Assembly (NCBI GenBank): GCA_030610745.1
Contig: JAUWRC010000074.1
Span: 1-7,654, forward strand
Length of the DNA: 7,654 nucleotides
Direction of reading: 5' to 3'
Source of the DNA: Clostridia bacterium
Lineage (GTDB): Bacteria; Aerophobota; Aerophobia; Aerophobales; AE-B3A
Of this stretch, positions 4,704-7,654 are shown piece after piece. Numbering within the stretch: position 1 is the first letter of the stretch; the number at the start of each line of letters is the position of its first letter. A program made the translations under genes and the position numbers. The notes under the pieces are model-generated. The model searched no databases and had not been told where the DNA came from. It saw only the letters and a program-made list of their open reading frames with translations.

Positions 4704-7654
4704 ATGACTGAGTTTGTCCACCTTCATACTCATAGTGACTATAGCCTTCTTGATGGAGCTTGCTCTATTTCCCAGTTAGTCAATGAGGCCTACAAGTTTG
4801 ATATGCCTGCCCTTGCCCTAACCGATCATGGGAACTTATTCGGAGCTATAGATTTTTACCAAAAGGCAAAGAAAAGGGGCATAAAGCCTATCATTGGTTG
4901 TGAGGTCTATGTAGCTCCTTCCTCCCGTTTTAAGAAAAAGAAAGTAAAGGGAGAAGTTACTTCCTATCATCTGACTCTTCTGGTTAAAGATATAAAGGGC
5001 TATCAGAACCTTATGGAGCTGGTAACAGCTGGCTATCTAGAGGGTTTCTATTATCATCCTCGCCTGGATAAGGAGCTTCTTTCCCAAAAAAGAGAGGGAT
5101 TGGTTGCTCTTTCCGGCTGCCCAAAGGGCGAAATTCCCTTTTTACTTGGACAGGGTAAATTTGATAAAGCAAAAGAGGTTTGTCAGTTTTATCGAGATTT
5201 ATACGAGGATGATTTTTATTTAGAAATTCAGGATGTAGGCTTAGAATTCCAGAAAAAGATTAACTCATCTCTGGTGAGTCTTTCCCAGGAGCTATCTATA
5301 CCTTTAGTGGTTACCAATGATATTCACTATTTAGAAAAAGAGGATGCTAAAGTCCAGGATGTTCTTTTGTGTATTCAGACAGGAAAAGCCCTGAAGGATA
5401 CCGATCGCCTGAAATTTACCTCTTCCGAGCTATACTTTCGTTCCCCTCAGGAGATGAGGCAAGTTTTTTCTGAGTTTCCTGAAGCAATTTCTAATACCAG
5501 GCTCATCGCTGATAAATGTAATCTTAAGCTAGAGCTGGGTAAAATGCACCTTCCTCTCTATAAAGTTCCTGGGGGGCGCGATCTTGATGGATACATAAGA
5601 GAACTTTGTGAAAAAAGGCTGCCTCAGTGCTATCCTGAGGCTTCTCCCTCTGTGAAGGAGAGATTGGAGACAGAATTAGCTATAATTTCCAGGATGGGAT
5701 ATGTAGGATATTTTCTCATTGTTTGGGACTTTATCCATTATGCCAAAAAAAAGAAGATTTTTGTTGGTCCAGGTAGAGGCTCAGTAACAGGGAGTCTCGT
5801 GGCTTATCTTCTGGGAATAACTAATATTGATCCTCTGGCCTACGGACTTTTATTTGAGCGATTCCTCAACCCGGAGAGAACAGCTATGCCCGATATTGAT
5901 ATTGATATTCAGGATGAGAGAAGAGGTGAGCTAATTGAATATGTGAGAAAAAAATACGGAAAGGATAATGTAACTCAAATTATTACCTTTGGAACTATGG
6001 CTGCCAGAGCTGCGGTGAGGGATGTAGGCAGGGTTTTGAGTATTCCTTATAGCAGAGTGGATCGCATCGCCAAACTTATCCCCTTTAATAGAGAATTAAA
6101 AATAGCTATAGAGGAAAGCGGGGAGTTGAAAGAGCTTTTAGCCGAGGACGGTGAGATAAAAACTCTTTTTGAGATTGCTCAGGGCGTAGAGGGACTTACT
6201 CGTCATGCCTCAACCCATGCTGCCGGAGTAGTCATTGCTCCAGATAAACTTACCCATTATACCCCTTTGTATCGGACTAATAAGAATGAGATTACTACTC
6301 AATATGAGATGCATGCTATAGAGGCTATTGGCCTTTTGAAGATGGATTTTCTCGGTCTTAAAACATTGAATGTAATCCAGGATACTCTGCGCCTAATTAA
6401 AGAAAATAAAGGGGAAGAAATCGACTTAGATAAAATTTCTTTAAAAGATAAACCCACATACCGACTTCTCTCCGGAGGAGAGACATTGGGAGTTTTCCAG
6501 GTGGAAAGTAAGGGAATGCAGGATTTAGTTAAGAAACTTTCTCCAGAAAAATTTGAGGACATCATAGCTATTCTTGCCTTATACCGTCCGGGTCCCCTGC
6601 ACAGCCGAATGATGGATGATTTTATCGATAGAAAACGTGGACGAAGCGAAATTAAATATCTACATCCTAAACTTGAGCCCATTTTAGAAGAGACTTACGG
6701 AGTAATTCTTTATCAGGAACAGGTGATAAAAATCGCTAATGTTTTAGCTGGCTTTAGCCTGGGAGAAGCAGACGTACTAAGAAGAGCTATGGGTAAAAAG
6801 GTCCCTCGCTTGATGGAAGAACAAAGAGGCAAATTTATCGAAGGAGCAAAAAAGCAAGGGTTTGATACCTCTTTAGCTACACGGATCTTTGAATTGATGG
6901 CCCATTTTGCTGGATATGGTTTTAATAAGTCCCATTCTGCCGGTTATGCCCTTATTTGCTACCAGACAGCCTATCTTAAGGCTAATTATCCCTTAGAATT
7001 TATGGCTGCTCTTTTGACTTCGGAAAGTGGGAATACAGATAAGCTTATTCTCTATATTGATGAGTGCAGAAGAATGGGTATAGAGATACTTCCTCCAGAT
7101 ATAAATTCTTCATGGGCTGCTTTTACTGTGGCAAAAGATAAGATATCCTTTGGGCTCACTGCTGTAAAAAATGTGGGAAAGGCAGCTATTTCATCCATAC
7201 TTAAAGTTAGGGAAAAAGAAGGTAAGTTTACTTCTATCTTTGACTTTTATAGACGCATAAATTTGAAGAAAGTGAACAAGCGAATGATGGAGAGTCTGGT
7301 CAAGTGTGGAGCCTTTGACTCTCTAGAAGGTCACCGTTCTCAGAATCTAGCAGTAATAGACAGGGCAGCAGAGGAAGCAGCAGGAGTTCAGCGAGATAGA
7401 GAAAAAGGACAGCTTTCTTTCCTGGAGACACTGGAGAAAAAGGCCTCTGATCTAACTATTAAAAAATTTCCCGACATAGAAGAAGTTTCCAAAGAACAAA
7501 GTTTAGCCTGGGAGAAGGAGCTTTTGGGCGTTTATGTTAGCGGGCATCCCCTCCAGAAATATCGAAAAAGAATGACTCATTATAGGGCCCATTCTATCCG
7601 AGATTTATTCAGGATGAGGGATAAGGAAGAAGTGAAAATTATGGGGATAGTAGC
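4704..7654 (+). CDS. dnaE: DNA polymerase III alpha subunit, DnaE type (C-terminus beyond window)
   Basis: This is the replicative polymerase catalytic subunit; the first 983 residues are present. ATG 4704 is fixed by an in-frame TAG just before it and by AAGGA 6 bases upstream. The N-terminal PHP domain keeps all nine expected metal ligands: H8, H10, D17, H42, E67, H89, C139, D206 and H208. This is the pattern of family members with an intrinsic metal-dependent 3'-5' exonuclease. The polymerase core follows: GPGRGS at 355-360, the catalytic PDIDID motif with D397, D399 and D401, HAAGVV from 505, and the third acidic region with D619 just before YRPGPL (627-632). Next come the GYGFNKSHSAGYA finger segment, the helix-hairpin-helix region (~816-826) and SGHPL (946-950). 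The window ends as the OB fold begins. No frameshift or missing key residue was seen. It is divergent from, and functionally unrelated to, the minus-strand envelope genes. Confidence 0.98.
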   Translation, partial: MTEFVHLHTHSDYSLLDGACSISQLVNEAYKFDMPALALTDHGNLFGAIDFYQKAKKRGIKPIIGCEVYVAPSSRFKKKKVKGEVTSYHLTLLVKDIKGYQNLMELVTAGYLEGFYYHPRLDKELLSQKREGLVALSGCPKGEIPFLLGQGKFDKAKEVCQFYRDLYEDDFYLEIQDVGLEFQKKINSSLVSLSQELSIPLVVTNDIHYLEKEDAKVQDVLLCIQTGKALKDTDRLKFTSSELYFRSPQEMRQVFSEFPEAISNTRLIADKCNLKLELGKMHLPLYKVPGGRDLDGYIRELCEKRLPQCYPEASPSVKERLETELAIISRMGYVGYFLIVWDFIHYAKKKKIFVGPGRGSVTGSLVAYLLGITNIDPLAYGLLFERFLNPERTAMPDIDIDIQDERRGELIEYVRKKYGKDNVTQIITFGTMAARAAVRDVGRVLSIPYSRVDRIAKLIPFNRELKIAIEESGELKELLAEDGEIKTLFEIAQGVEGLTRHASTHAAGVVIAPDKLTHYTPLYRTNKNEITTQYEMHAIEAIGLLKMDFLGLKTLNVIQDTLRLIKENKGEEIDLDKISLKDKPTYRLLSGGETLGVFQVESKGMQDLVKKLSPEKFEDIIAILALYRPGPLHSRMMDDFIDRKRGRSEIKYLHPKLEPILEETYGVILYQEQVIKIANVLAGFSLGEADVLRRAMGKKVPRLMEEQRGKFIEGAKKQGFDTSLATRIFELMAHFAGYGFNKSHSAGYALICYQTAYLKANYPLEFMAALLTSESGNTDKLILYIDECRRMGIEILPPDINSSWAAFTVAKDKISFGLTAVKNVGKAAISSILKVREKEGKFTSIFDFYRRINLKKVNKRMMESLVKCGAFDSLEGHRSQNLAVIDRAAEEAAGVQRDREKGQLSFLETLEKKASDLTIKKFPDIEEVSKEQSLAWEKELLGVYVSGHPLQKYRKRMTHYRAHSIRDLFRMRDKEEVKIMGIV

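Noticed and set aside
6299..6682. A 127-codon minus-strand reading frame
   Set aside because: It lies wholly antisense within the conserved dnaE catalytic core, which explains all the sequence constraint.

Overview
The window reads as chromosomal DNA from an AT-rich, double-membraned (Gram-negative-type) bacterium. The evidence is an outer-membrane beta-barrel protein and a secreted repeat protein, next to a housekeeping replicative polymerase of the DnaE type. I cannot place the organism more precisely. The small-repeat content and the way the envelope genes are arranged would suit an uncultured, deeply branching phylum, but that is inference.

Layout. Positions 1-1522 (minus strand) hold the first ~507 codons of an outer-membrane protein with a TonB-dependent-receptor-like barrel; its C-terminus lies beyond the left edge. 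This gene is open in one frame from 1564 to position 1. Its start codon is unclear because a degenerate 7-bp periodic repeat array (1524-1667) fills the gap between it and its upstream neighbour. Positions 1664-4486 (minus strand) encode a 940-residue secreted protein made almost entirely of about 24 TPR units. Positions 4487-4703 are a divergent regulatory region with back-to-back sigma70-type promoters whose -35 boxes form an inverted repeat. Positions 4704-7654 (plus strand) encode the first 983 residues of the DNA polymerase III alpha subunit (DnaE), cut by the right edge.

How the genes relate. The TPR protein and the barrel protein are in the same direction with no terminator visible between them, so they are probably co-transcribed and may act together in the envelope: a periplasmic TPR superhelix serving an outer-membrane barrel. 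The barrel protein has a TonB-box-like segment just after its signal peptide but no recognisable plug domain. DnaE is functionally unrelated and is simply divergently transcribed.

The most unusual items are the heptad array that occupies the whole intergenic gap and reaches both flanking genes, and the observation that one extra heptad would bring an upstream ATG into frame with the barrel protein. No gene-free stretch longer than 300 bases exists in this window.
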